Source: Bosea beijingensis
Lineage (GTDB): Bacteria > Pseudomonadota > Alphaproteobacteria > Rhizobiales > Beijerinckiaceae
DNA length: 64,000 nucleotides
Direction of reading: 5' to 3'
Assembly: GCF_030758975.1 (NCBI RefSeq)
Contig: NZ_CP132359.1
Coordinates: forward strand, 1,256,811-1,320,810
Below the pieces are notes generated by a model, which was not told where the DNA came from, did not search any database, and saw nothing but the letters and a program-made list of their open reading frames with translations. The number at the start of each line of letters is the position of its first letter. Within the stretch, counting starts at the first letter, position 1. Below, piece by piece: positions 8,065-16,456 of the stretch. The position numbers were made by a program, and so were the translations under genes.

Positions 8065-8365
8065 GCTCAACGCGCGGGGCCTGCCGGTGCCTTGTTCGAT
8101 GATGCCGGCCGCCGCGATGGGGGACCGTGCGGTCAAATGGTGCCGAGACGGCGAAACTGCCGCGTATATGACGCAAGTCACCGGAATACGCGAGGGCCGC
8201 GGCGAGAATTCCGCCGCAGGAACCTGCCCGGCCTTCTTTCGGCGCCACCGCCATCGCCGCGAAGCAGGCCATGGAACTACCCCGCCAGCCTGCGGATTGA
8301 AGGGGCAGAAGATCGCGTCGCCGGCCTCATCACTGGCAGCGACGTCGGGAAAGGCGGAGTAGCAC
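8065..8365. other. Intergenic region between divergent dusA and ABC transporter gene
   Basis: These 301 bases should hold the promoters of both divergent genes. I found no convincing small gene, RNA or strong palindrome. The minus-strand frame that continues upstream of dusA looks like unconstrained GC-rich translation. Confidence 0.6.
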
Positions 8366-10186
8366 ATGGCCGAGGCTCCGCAGGTTTTGCGACGCTCCCG
8401 CATGCGCCAGTTCTTCCGCATCGCGTTGCGCTACTGGCGCGGCAGGGCGCGCTGGCAGGCCTGGGCCCTGACCGTGACCGTCCTCGTCTTCATCGCGGCG
8501 CAGACCTCCGCCGCCGTCGGCATCAACCGCTGGAACCGCTGGTTCTTCGATGCGCTCGAAAAGCGCGACGTCGACGCCGTCTGGGCGACGACCGGCTGGC
8601 TGCCGTTCCTGCTGGCGGCCTCGGCGCTGTCGGTCTCCGGCCTCGTCGTCAGCCGCATGCTGCTGCAGGTGCGCTGGCGCGAGAACCTGACACGCCGCCT
8701 CGCCGGCTGGTGGATCGCCGACCAGCGTTATTACCGCCTGGGCTTCCTGAGCAGGGATATGACCGCGCCGGAATACCGGGTCGCCGAAGACGCGCGCCTC
8801 GCGATCGAGCCCTTGGTCGAGCTCGCGATCGGGCTGATTACCGCCTTCGTCACGGCGGCGACCTTCGCCGCGATCCTGTGGCAGGTCGCCGGTTCGGCGG
8901 AGTTCCCGCTAGGCGGCACCACGATCGTCATCCCCAGCTACATGGCGGTCGCGGCGGTGGTCTATGCCACAATCGCCTCGCTCGCGGCCTATCTAGCGGG
9001 CCGCCCCCTCGTCCCGCGCGTCGCGCACAAGAACGAGATGGAGGCACAATTCCGGGCCGAGATGACGCGGCTGCGCGAGAATGCCGAGAGCATCGCGCTG
9101 ATCAAGGGCGATGCCGACGAACGCAATTCGGTCGGTGAAAACTACGGGCGCGTTGTCGCGGCCTGGCTCAGGATCGTGCGCCAGCAGGGCATTATCGCGC
9201 TGGTGCTGAACACCAATGGAGCGCTGTTCCCGATCGTGCCGCTCCTGCTGATCGCACCGAAATACCTGGCCGGTGGCGTCACGCTCGGCGCGGTCGTGCA
9301 GGTCGTCGCGGCCTTCAGCGCCGTCCAGGCCGCGCTGATCTGGTTCGTCGACAATTTCGTGCGGCTGGCAGAGTGGTTCGCCTCGGTGACCCGCGTCGAT
9401 GAGTTGGTGGAGGAGCTTCAGGCTCTGGATATCGGCACGATCATGGAGAAGGATGAGCAGATCGTGCTCGGAGAGAGCGATGACGGTGCGATCCATCTCG
9501 ACAACCTGTCGATCGCCCATAGCAATGGCCGCGTCGTCGTGGCCGATGCCACCGTCACCATCCCGCAGGGAGCGAAGGCGCTGATCGCGGGCGAGAGCGG
9601 CTCGGGCAAGAGCACGCTGATCCGGGCGCTCGCAGGCATCTGGCCCTGGGGCTCCGGCTCGATCCGCGTGCCGGCCGGGCAATCGATCGCCTTCGTGCCG
9701 CAGAAGCCCTACCTGCCGCGCGGCACCTTGCGCACCATCCTGCTCTATCCGGATTCCGACCGTGTCATCCCTGACGACGCTATCACGGAGGCGTTGCAGC
9801 GCTGCGGCCTCGGCTATCTCGCCAAAAAGCTCGATGTCGCGGAGGAGGACTGGGACCGCATCCTCTCCGGTGGCGAGCGCCAGCGCGTCGCCTTCACCCG
9901 CCTGCTGCTGCAGAAGCCCGATATCATCGTGATGGACGAAGCAACCTCGGCGCTCGACGAGGAGAGCCAGGCCTCGCTGCTCAGCCTGTTCGACGATGAG
10001 CTCGCGGAAGCGACGCTGATCAGCGTCGGGCACCGGCCGGGGCTCGAGGATTATCACGACCAGAAGATCACGCTGGAGCGCAGGCTAGCCGGCGCTCACA
10101 TGACGTCCAGGCGCCTGCGGAAATCGCTCTGGCGTCTGTTCAGAAGCCGAAGCGCCGCCAATGAGGACGAGCGCCCGGAGGCCTGA
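8366..10186 (+). CDS. SbmA/BacA-like ABC transporter, permease fused to ATPase
   Basis: This 606-residue protein joins an SbmA/BacA-type membrane domain (about residues 15-340, with GINRWNRWFFDALEKRD and a PEYRVAEDARLAIE stretch) to an ABC ATPase. The ATPase has Walker A GESGSGKST, signature LSGGERQRVAF and Walker B DIIVMDEATSALDE. The layout is that of E. coli YddA and M. tuberculosis Rv1819c; the latter is reported to import vitamin B12 and hydrophilic antimicrobial peptides. The substrate here is unknown. The start has a GGCGGAG ribosome site. It stands alone, convergent with the PotABCD-type operon. Confidence 0.92.
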   Translation: MAEAPQVLRRSRMRQFFRIALRYWRGRARWQAWALTVTVLVFIAAQTSAAVGINRWNRWFFDALEKRDVDAVWATTGWLPFLLAASALSVSGLVVSRMLLQVRWRENLTRRLAGWWIADQRYYRLGFLSRDMTAPEYRVAEDARLAIEPLVELAIGLITAFVTAATFAAILWQVAGSAEFPLGGTTIVIPSYMAVAAVVYATIASLAAYLAGRPLVPRVAHKNEMEAQFRAEMTRLRENAESIALIKGDADERNSVGENYGRVVAAWLRIVRQQGIIALVLNTNGALFPIVPLLLIAPKYLAGGVTLGAVVQVVAAFSAVQAALIWFVDNFVRLAEWFASVTRVDELVEELQALDIGTIMEKDEQIVLGESDDGAIHLDNLSIAHSNGRVVVADATVTIPQGAKALIAGESGSGKSTLIRALAGIWPWGSGSIRVPAGQSIAFVPQKPYLPRGTLRTILLYPDSDRVIPDDAITEALQRCGLGYLAKKLDVAEEDWDRILSGGERQRVAFTRLLLQKPDIIVMDEATSALDEESQASLLSLFDDELAEATLISVGHRPGLEDYHDQKITLERRLAGAHMTSRRLRKSLWRLFRSRSAANEDERPEA

Positions 10187-10194
10187 GATGTGCT

Positions 10195-10219
10195 GGCGGC
10201 GCTCACGAGGAGCGCCGCC
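10195..10219. terminator. Bidirectional stem-loop terminator
   Basis: A perfect 10-bp stem (GGCGGCGCTC with its complement) and 5-base loop fill the 41-base gap between two convergent genes. There is only a weak T-rich stretch on either side. Confidence 0.6.
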
Positions 10220-10227
10220 CGTTCTCG

Positions 10228-11058
10228 TTACCGCTTGGCGCGGGCGACGATCTGCGTCGGGTTGACGAAGCGCAGCGCGATCACGAGCCAGATCAGCGTG
10301 GTGACCATGTAGATCACCGCCATGGCGTCGATCGACTGCACCGCGCGGACACCGGCGGCGAAGACCGCGTAGTAGAGCGCGACGACGAGGGTCTGGCTGG
10401 TCGGGCCGGCCGTGAGGAAGGTCAATTCGAACATGGCGAGCGTCCTGACCAGGACCAGCAGCAGCGCCGCGAGAATGCCCGGCATGAGCAGCGGCAGCAG
10501 CACATGCACGAAGAGCTTGAAGGTGTTGGCGCCGAAGACCCGCGCCGCCGCCTCGATCTTGGTGTCGATCTGCTCGATGAACGGGATCATCACCAGGATG
10601 ACGAAAGGCACGGTCGGCACGAGATTGGCGAGCACGACGCCCGACATCTGGCCGGCGAAGCCGGTCTGGTAGAGCACCGTCGCCAGCGGGATGCCGAAGG
10701 TGATCGGCGGCACCAGGAGCGGCAACAGGAAGAGCAGCATGACGAGCTTCTTGCCCGGGAAGTCGCGACGGGCCAGCGCATAGGCCGCCGGCACGCCGAT
10801 CATGCCGGAGAGCGCCACCACCAAGAAGACGATCTGGAAGGTGACGAGCAGCACGTCATAGAGCTGGAATTCCGACCAGGCGGCCGCGTACCAGCGCGTC
10901 GTCCAGCCGGCGGGGAGCCAGGTGCCCAGCCAGCGCGTCGAGAAGGACGAGGTCACCACCGTCGCGATCATCGCGAAGAGGTTGACGACGAAGAAGCCGA
11001 TCAGCGTCCAGTTGGCGGCTGCCCAGAGCTTCGTCGAGAGACGGGTGTCTTTCACCAT
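10228..11058 (-). CDS. ABC transporter permease, PotC-like
   Basis: This 276-residue inner-membrane protein has six predicted helices and the BPD-transp EAA loop near residue 190 (EAARVFGANTFKLFVHVLLP), where it contacts the ATPase. It resembles the PotC/spermidine-putrescine class of permeases. It is the last gene of the importer operon, starting 4 bases after its partner permease. A stem-loop follows its stop. Substrate specificity is not readable from the permease. Confidence 0.9.
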   Translation of the reverse strand: MVKDTRLSTKLWAAANWTLIGFFVVNLFAMIATVVTSSFSTRWLGTWLPAGWTTRWYAAAWSEFQLYDVLLVTFQIVFLVVALSGMIGVPAAYALARRDFPGKKLVMLLFLLPLLVPPITFGIPLATVLYQTGFAGQMSGVVLANLVPTVPFVILVMIPFIEQIDTKIEAAARVFGANTFKLFVHVLLPLLMPGILAALLLVLVRTLAMFELTFLTAGPTSQTLVVALYYAVFAAGVRAVQSIDAMAVIYMVTTLIWLVIALRFVNPTQIVARAKR

Positions 11059-11062
11059 CGGA

Positions 11063-11953
11063 TCAGCCCTTTCCGCCGCCGGCAGGGCCGCGATACAGCA
11101 TGCCGCGCGCGGCGAGCACCACGACGACGATGGTGAGCTGAACCACGCCCATGATCATCGCGACGGCCGAAGCCATGGAGTAGTCGTATTCCTCGAAAGC
11201 CGCCTGATAGGCCGCGATCGAGATCACGCGGGTCGGTCCCGAGGGCGCGCCGAGCAGCACGGCCGAAGGGAAGACCGAGAAGGCCTGCACGAAGCTCAGG
11301 CAGAAGGTGATCGCGAGCCCCGGCAGCAGGAGCGGGAACAGGATGTGCTTGAAACGGTCCCACGGCCCGGCACCGAGCGTCGCGCCCGCCTGCTCCAGCG
11401 CCGGATCGATGCCGGAGAGATAGGACAGCGTCAGCAGGAAGGTGAAGGGGAAGCCGGTGATGACCAGCGAGAGCATCACGCCCCAGTAGTTGTGCAGCAG
11501 CTTCACCGGCGAGGAGATGATGCCGAAGGTCATCAGCACGCGGTTGAACCAGCCCTGAGGCCCGAGATAATTCAGGAGGCCCTCGGCGACGAGCACGGTG
11601 CCGAGCGTGATCGGGATCACCAGGATCGTGGTCAGCAGGCGCTGGTTGCGCATCAGCCGGACGCGGAAGGCGATCGGGATCGCCAGCAGCAGCGTCGCGA
11701 CCGTGACGGGCAGAGCGAGCCAAAGCGTCGTCGCGATCGTCCCGTAGAGGAAACGATCGGAGAAGAAGCGCTGGTAGTTGGCGAACATGCCGCCCTGCTT
11801 CGGCTCGAAGGAGAGCACGAGCCCGTAGAGGAACGGGTAGATGAACAGCGCCAGCAGGAACAGGATCGCCGGCAGAACGAGCAGCGTCAGCCCGTCGAGC
11901 CCCCGCGCCGCCAGCCGCTGCTTCAGCGGGATGGAGGAGGTGTCGGTGCTCAC
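11063..11953 (-). CDS. ABC transporter permease, PotB-like
   Basis: This 296-residue permease has six to seven hydrophobic segments and the EAA-type loop near residue 200 (GATLGAGPWDRFKHILFPLL). A GTG start overlaps the stop of the ATPase gene in a GTGA arrangement, so the two are translationally coupled. With the second permease it forms the membrane channel of a PotABCD-type importer. Confidence 0.9.
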   Translation of the reverse strand: MSTDTSSIPLKQRLAARGLDGLTLLVLPAILFLLALFIYPFLYGLVLSFEPKQGGMFANYQRFFSDRFLYGTIATTLWLALPVTVATLLLAIPIAFRVRLMRNQRLLTTILVIPITLGTVLVAEGLLNYLGPQGWFNRVLMTFGIISSPVKLLHNYWGVMLSLVITGFPFTFLLTLSYLSGIDPALEQAGATLGAGPWDRFKHILFPLLLPGLAITFCLSFVQAFSVFPSAVLLGAPSGPTRVISIAAYQAAFEEYDYSMASAVAMIMGVVQLTIVVVVLAARGMLYRGPAGGGKG

Positions 11954-13023
11954 GCCGCCCCTCCATAGACGAGGACGCGGTCGGGATCGGCGGCGAGCGT
12001 CACGGCTTCGCCCGGCGACAGCTTGTCATGGGCGAGGAAGGACAGGTCCGTGCCATCGGCCATGCGGGCGAAGCCGACGAACTCGCGGCCGCGGAACTCG
12101 GTCGAGACGACCTGCGCCTTGAGGCCCGGCTGGCCGGCCGCGACCGGGTGCAGGTCTTCCGGGCGGATCGCCAGATAGCCGTCGGCGCCGACGGACACCG
12201 TCTCGCGGGCGCGGCCGGAGAGCTGGGCATCGCCCACGGTGATCGCGGCCTTGCCGTCGCCGGTCGAGGCGACCTTGCCCTTGACCTTGTTGCGGAAGCC
12301 CATGAACTCGGCGACGTCGAGATGGTCCGGCCGCATGAACAGGTCTTCCGGCGTGCCGACCTGACGGACCTGGCCGTCACGCAGCACGACGATGCGGTCG
12401 GCGAGCGAGAGCGCCTCCTCCTGGTCGTGGGTGACGTAGATCGTGGTGGCGCCGAGCGTGTTGTGGATGCGGCGGATTTCGGCGCGCATCTCCAGGCGCA
12501 GCTTGGCGTCGAGGTTCGAAAGCGGCTCGTCCATCAGCACCAGCGGCGGCTCGACGACGATGGCGCGCGCAATCGCGACGCGCTGCTGCTGGCCGCCGGA
12601 GAGCTGGCCGGGCAGCTTCTCGGTCTGGCCCTGCAGGCGCACCAAAGCGGCGGCTTCCGCGACGCGCTTGTCGATCTCGGCGCGCGGCAGGCCGCGCATC
12701 TTGAGGCCGAAGCCGATATTCTTGTTCACGTTCATATGCGGGAAGAGCGCATAGCTCTGGAAGACCATGCCGAAGCCGCGTTCTTCCGGGCGCAGCGGGT
12801 CGATACGCTTGTCGTCGAGCCAGATGCCGCCACCGGTCGCGGGCAGCAAGCCTGCGATCAGGTTCAGCGTCGTCGACTTGCCGCAGCCGGACGGGCCGAG
12901 CAGCGCGATGAACTCGCCCTTGCCGATCGTCAGCGAGACGTCCTTGAGCGCGTTATGGGTGCCGAAGTCACGGCTCAGACGGTCGAGCCGAAGCTCGCGG
13001 AACGAGGCTGCGTTGATGGTCAT
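11950..13023 (-). CDS. ABC transporter ATP-binding protein, PotA/UgpC-like
   Basis: The 357-residue ATPase has Walker A GPSGCGKST near residue 43, the signature LSGGQQQRVAIARA, Walker B VLMDEPLSNLDAKL and the switch histidine in YVTHDQEEAL, followed by a TOBE domain (about 240-350, with YLAIRPEDLHPV). This is the usual layout of ATPases serving polyamine, iron and sugar importers. A GGAAG ribosome site precedes the ATG. It lies between the binding-protein gene and the two permease genes. Confidence 0.93.
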   Translation of the reverse strand: MTINAASFRELRLDRLSRDFGTHNALKDVSLTIGKGEFIALLGPSGCGKSTTLNLIAGLLPATGGGIWLDDKRIDPLRPEERGFGMVFQSYALFPHMNVNKNIGFGLKMRGLPRAEIDKRVAEAAALVRLQGQTEKLPGQLSGGQQQRVAIARAIVVEPPLVLMDEPLSNLDAKLRLEMRAEIRRIHNTLGATTIYVTHDQEEALSLADRIVVLRDGQVRQVGTPEDLFMRPDHLDVAEFMGFRNKVKGKVASTGDGKAAITVGDAQLSGRARETVSVGADGYLAIRPEDLHPVAAGQPGLKAQVVSTEFRGREFVGFARMADGTDLSFLAHDKLSPGEAVTLAADPDRVLVYGGAA

Positions 13024-13063
13024 GGCTTCCGGATGGATCTGAGAAACGGGATCGAAAAGGCAG

Positions 13064-13097
13064 GCGGCGGCCCCCGGATCAAGCCGGGGCCCGCCGC
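13064..13097 (-). other. Intercistronic stem-loop between binding-protein and ATPase genes
   Basis: About 13 GC pairs with two single-base bulges and a 6-base loop lie in the 85-base spacer. Hairpins placed here often protect or partly terminate transcripts so that binding protein is made in excess of the transporter. That role is inferred from position. Confidence 0.5.
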
Positions 13098-13108
13098 TGC
13101 GATCGCGG

Positions 13109-14299
13109 TTACTTCTTCTTGGCGCCGCCGACCTGCTCGTCCCAGATGCGGAAGGCGATCACCATCTTGGCCGGGTCGAGCGGCGTTTCCATCGGGTTGT
13201 CGGCGATCAGCTTCTCGTATTCGGGCCGGCCGAACTCGGCGATCGCCTTCTGGCTGGATTCCGGCGCCATCGAGAGCGGCACGTCCTTCACCGCCGGGCC
13301 CGGATAGAAATAGCCTTCGTCATAGGTGAAGGCCTGCTGCGCGGGCGTCAGCATGTGGCGGATCAGATCGAGCAGCACATTGAGCTTCTCGTCGGACACG
13401 CCCTTCGGGATCATCATGTACTGGGCGTCGGTGACCCAGTGGAAACCCTTGAGCGCCTGGATCTTGGCTTCCTTCGGCACGATGCCGAGCACGCGCGGGT
13501 TGATGTCCCAGCCGGTGGTCGAGACGATGATGTCGCGCGAGCCGTCACCGAGCTCCTTCATCGTCTGGCCGGTGCCGCCCGGATAGTACTCGATGTTCTC
13601 GCCGAGCTCCTTGAGATAGGCCCAGGTCTTGTCCCAGCCCTTCTCCGGGTCCTTCGGGTCCTTGTCGCCCAGCAGATAGGGCAGGCCCATGATCCAGGTG
13701 CGGCCGGGGCCGGAATTGGCCGGACGGCCGTAGAAGAAGCGGTTCTTGTTCTGCTTGGTCCAGGCCAGCAGCTCTTCCGCCGTGGTCGGCACCTGCTTGA
13801 CGCGGTCCGGCATGTATTCGAGCAGCGGGCCGGAGGGGTAATAGACCATCGCCATGGCCTGGCCCTGCCCGAGATTATGCATGGCGAGCGCCGGCTTGAG
13901 ATAAATATCCTCAGGCTTCGGCAGTTCCGCCTGAAGGCGCGGCAGCAGATCGACCCAGAGCTTCTGGTCGATGCCGGCAGAGAGCACGTCGAGGCCGCCG
14001 ATGACCATGTCGATATCGAGGCGACCGGCAGCCTGCTGGGCCTTGATCTTCGCCGGCAATTCGGGCGCCGGGGCCTTGGTGAAGACCATGCGCGAGACGG
14101 CCTTGGGATTGGCCTTCGGATAGTTCTCCAGCGGCGTCTGAACGAGGGCGAGCGCCCCGCCGACGTCGATGATGCTGATCGTCAGCGGCGAGGCCGGGAG
14201 CTTGAGCTGCTGCGCGAAGACGCCGGGCGCATGGGCGGCGACGCCGAGTCCCGCAACGCCGCCAATGAAATGACGCCGATTGATGCTGTCGTGAGCCAT
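13109..14299 (-). CDS. ABC transporter substrate-binding protein (Tat-exported, PotD-type)
   Basis: The 396-residue protein begins with a twin-arginine signal, NRRHFIGG followed by a hydrophobic run and an AxA-type cleavage site near residue 29 (VFAQQ), so it is exported folded to the periplasm. The remainder resembles type-2 periplasmic binding proteins of family 1. Its operon partners look PotABC-like, but the divergent neighbours are a GntR/FCD regulator and uxuA, which suggests a hexuronate- or aldonate-type substrate rather than polyamine. That is inference. A GGAGGAG ribosome site precedes the ATG. It heads the transporter operon. Confidence 0.88.
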   Translation of the reverse strand: MAHDSINRRHFIGGVAGLGVAAHAPGVFAQQLKLPASPLTISIIDVGGALALVQTPLENYPKANPKAVSRMVFTKAPAPELPAKIKAQQAAGRLDIDMVIGGLDVLSAGIDQKLWVDLLPRLQAELPKPEDIYLKPALAMHNLGQGQAMAMVYYPSGPLLEYMPDRVKQVPTTAEELLAWTKQNKNRFFYGRPANSGPGRTWIMGLPYLLGDKDPKDPEKGWDKTWAYLKELGENIEYYPGGTGQTMKELGDGSRDIIVSTTGWDINPRVLGIVPKEAKIQALKGFHWVTDAQYMMIPKGVSDEKLNVLLDLIRHMLTPAQQAFTYDEGYFYPGPAVKDVPLSMAPESSQKAIAEFGRPEYEKLIADNPMETPLDPAKMVIAFRIWDEQVGGAKKK

Positions 14300-14431
14300 G
14301 ATTTCTCCTCCAGATATGGATGCCCGATTACGGGCCTTATTATGTTGCGCTGGCCCGATCGTGCCGATCCGGCCCCTGCCCCTCGCGCCGGAAACCTGCC
14401 AAGTTGACGCAGCCCCCGGTTGATCAGTATC

Positions 14432-14443
14432 CTAGTATACTAG
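14432..14443. promoter_or_regulatory. Palindrome CTAGTATACTAG, probable GntR/FCD operator
   Basis: This perfect 12-bp palindrome lies 18 bases before the gntR start, in the 161-base divergent region shared with the transporter operon. Its core fits the TNGT-N-ACNA pattern known for FCD-subfamily GntR regulators. It is AT-rich in a GC-rich background and well placed to control both directions. Confidence 0.6.
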
Positions 14444-14460
14444 TCGTCGAGAGCTTGGCA

Positions 14461-15156
14461 ATGGCCCACCCTGCAACCCGTCACAGCACGGACCAGATCT
14501 ACAGCGTCCTGCGCAGCGATGTAATCAGCGGCGCGCTGAAACCGCGCGAATCGATGTCGGAGGCGCGAATGGCCTTGCGCTTCGGCGTCAGCCGCACGCC
14601 CGTGCGCGAGGCGTTCAAGCGACTGGTCGACGAAGGCTTCCTCGTCGCCGTGCCGCAGGTCGGCACCTTCGTCGCACCGATCGACCTCGCCGCAGTCCAT
14701 GACAGCCAGTTCGTCCGCGAGACTCTGGAATGCCGCACCGTGGTGCTGGCCGCGCAGCGCATCGGCGATGCCGATTGCCGCCGGCTCGCCGCACAGATCG
14801 AGGAGCAGGCGGAGTCCGTGCGACGGGGCGAGCGCTCCGAGATATTCCGCCTCGACGAGGTGTTCCATGCCGAGATCTCCCGCATTGCCGGGCACCGTGC
14901 CGTCTGGAGCATGATCGAAGGCGTGAAGGCCCAGATGGATCGCGTGCGCTGCCTCTCGCTGGAGACGCCGTCCTGGTCCGAGGTGATCCTGAACGAGCAC
15001 CGGATCATTGCCGCCTGCGTCATGAAGCACGATGCGAAAGGCGCGGAGGCCGCGATGCGCGCGCATCTGCGCACCGTCTTCGCGACAATCGACACGATCG
15101 CCAAGGACCATGCGGACGCGTTCGACGATTCCCGCCTCGCCCACGACAACCCCTGA
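14461..15156 (+). CDS. GntR family regulator, FCD domain
   Basis: The 231-residue protein has an N-terminal winged helix (IYSVLRSDVISGALKP, then SRTPVREAFKRL near residue 45) and a C-terminal all-helical FCD ligand domain with the metal-ligand pattern DEVFHAEI and NEHRIIAA. FCD regulators usually respond to carboxylates or sugar acids. The start at 14461 is chosen because the helix-turn-helix begins soon after; the open frame extends 47 codons upstream without similarity. It lies 46 bases before uxuA and is divergent from the ABC operon, so it probably controls both. Confidence 0.92.
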   Translation: MAHPATRHSTDQIYSVLRSDVISGALKPRESMSEARMALRFGVSRTPVREAFKRLVDEGFLVAVPQVGTFVAPIDLAAVHDSQFVRETLECRTVVLAAQRIGDADCRRLAAQIEEQAESVRRGERSEIFRLDEVFHAEISRIAGHRAVWSMIEGVKAQMDRVRCLSLETPSWSEVILNEHRIIAACVMKHDAKGAEAAMRAHLRTVFATIDTIAKDHADAFDDSRLAHDNP

Positions 15157-15202
15157 CGCCGCTTTCCCGCACAGCGACCTTTCTCACGAGGATAACAAGA
15201 CC

Positions 15203-16399
15203 ATGGAACAATGCTGGCGCTGGTTCGGGCCGGATGATGTCGTGACTCTGGCGCAGGCCCGGCAGGCCGGCGCGACCGGTATCGTCAACTCGCTGCACCA
15301 GATCCCCTATGGCGTGGTCTGGAGCACCGAGGAGATCGAGAAGCGCCAGGCGATCGTCCGCGCCGACAGCAGCCTCGGCCTGGAATGGAAGGTGGTCGAG
15401 AGCCTGCCGATCCACGAGAGCGTCAAGATCGGCGAAGGCGACCTCGAAACCGTCTTCGAGAACTACCGCCAGTCTATGCGCAACCTCGCCGCCTGCGGGC
15501 TTGAGGTGATCTGCTACAACTTCATGCCGGTGCTGGACTGGACCCGCACCGAGCTCGCCCACAAGCTGCCGGGCGGCGGTACGGCTCTACGTTTCAACCT
15601 GCACGAATATGTCGCGCTCGATCATTTCATGCTGAAGCGCAAGGGCGCCGACGAGGGCCATTCCGCCGAGGTGATGGACAAGGCCAGGACCTGGTTCGAC
15701 AACTCCTCGCAGGCCGATCGCGACCGCCTGCTCTCCAGCGTCATGGCCGGCCTGCCCGGCGCCTTCGACCGATACGATCTGCCGGGCCTCGCCCGCATCC
15801 TCGATCGCTATGCCGGCATGACCCATGACAAGCTGCGCGCCAACCTGAAGCGCTTCCTGGAGGCGATCATCCCGACCGCCGAGGAGGTCGGCATCCGGAT
15901 GTGCATCCATCCGGACGACCCGCCGCGCTCGCTTTTCGGCCTGCCGCGGATCTGCTCGACCGAGGACGACATCGCCTACATCCTCGGCTCGGTCGACTCG
16001 CCTGCGAACGGCCTGACGCTGTGCTCGGGCTCGCTCGGCGCCAATCCGAAGAACGACGTGCCGAAGATCGCCCGGCGCTTCGCCGACAAGATCTGGTTCG
16101 CGCATCTGCGCAACGTCGCCAAGGACCCGGACGGCTCCTTCATGGAGGCCGAGCATCTCGGCGGCGATACCGACATGGTTGCGCTGGTCGATGCGCTGAT
16201 GGCCGAGGAGCAGCGCCGCAAGGCTGCCGGGCTTAGCGCGTGGCAGATCCCGATGCGGCCCGACCATGGCCATGAATTGCTCGACGATGTCGGCAAGGGC
16301 AGCTTCCCGGGCTATCCGGCCGTCGGGCGCCTGCGTGGCCTTGCAGAACTTCGCGGCGTGATGACCGCGCTGGCGCAGGTCAAGGGCTACGCGGCCTGA
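15203..16399 (+). CDS. uxuA: Mannonate dehydratase UxuA
   Basis: UxuA dehydrates D-mannonate to 2-keto-3-deoxygluconate in hexuronate breakdown. The 398-residue product has the family's opening MEQCWRWFGPDD, the WKVVESLPIHESVKIG block, YNFMPVLDWTRT, MCIHPDDPP with metal-binding residues, CSGSLGANPKND and the C-terminal PMRPDHGHELLDD. Length matches the family (about 394). The frame extends 57 codons upstream over the gntR end; ATG 15203 gives the conserved N-terminus. It follows gntR in the same direction. No other hexuronate gene is in the window. Confidence 0.95.
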   Translation: MEQCWRWFGPDDVVTLAQARQAGATGIVNSLHQIPYGVVWSTEEIEKRQAIVRADSSLGLEWKVVESLPIHESVKIGEGDLETVFENYRQSMRNLAACGLEVICYNFMPVLDWTRTELAHKLPGGGTALRFNLHEYVALDHFMLKRKGADEGHSAEVMDKARTWFDNSSQADRDRLLSSVMAGLPGAFDRYDLPGLARILDRYAGMTHDKLRANLKRFLEAIIPTAEEVGIRMCIHPDDPPRSLFGLPRICSTEDDIAYILGSVDSPANGLTLCSGSLGANPKNDVPKIARRFADKIWFAHLRNVAKDPDGSFMEAEHLGGDTDMVALVDALMAEEQRRKAAGLSAWQIPMRPDHGHELLDDVGKGSFPGYPAVGRLRGLAELRGVMTALAQVKGYAA

Positions 16400-16404
16400 G
16401 ACAT

Positions 16405-16431
16405 AAAAGGCGGGCCAAAAGCCCGCCTTTT
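16405..16431. terminator. Rho-independent terminator after uxuA
   Basis: A perfect 11-bp stem (AAAAGGCGGGC with its complement) and a 5-base CAAAA loop lie six bases after the uxuA stop, ending in TTTT on the plus strand and AAAA at the other side. It can serve uxuA and the convergent ureE. Confidence 0.85.
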
Positions 16432-16456
16432 GCAATTATTCGCAGCGCTTGCGGCC

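Noticed and set aside
8065..8421. 119-codon N-terminal extension of DusA
   Set aside because: The extension lacks family similarity and would overlap the divergent ABC gene start; ATG 8064 gives normal DusA length.
15032..15202. 57-codon N-terminal extension of UxuA
   Set aside because: It overlaps the end of the gntR gene in another frame, and MEQCWRWFG is the known UxuA start.
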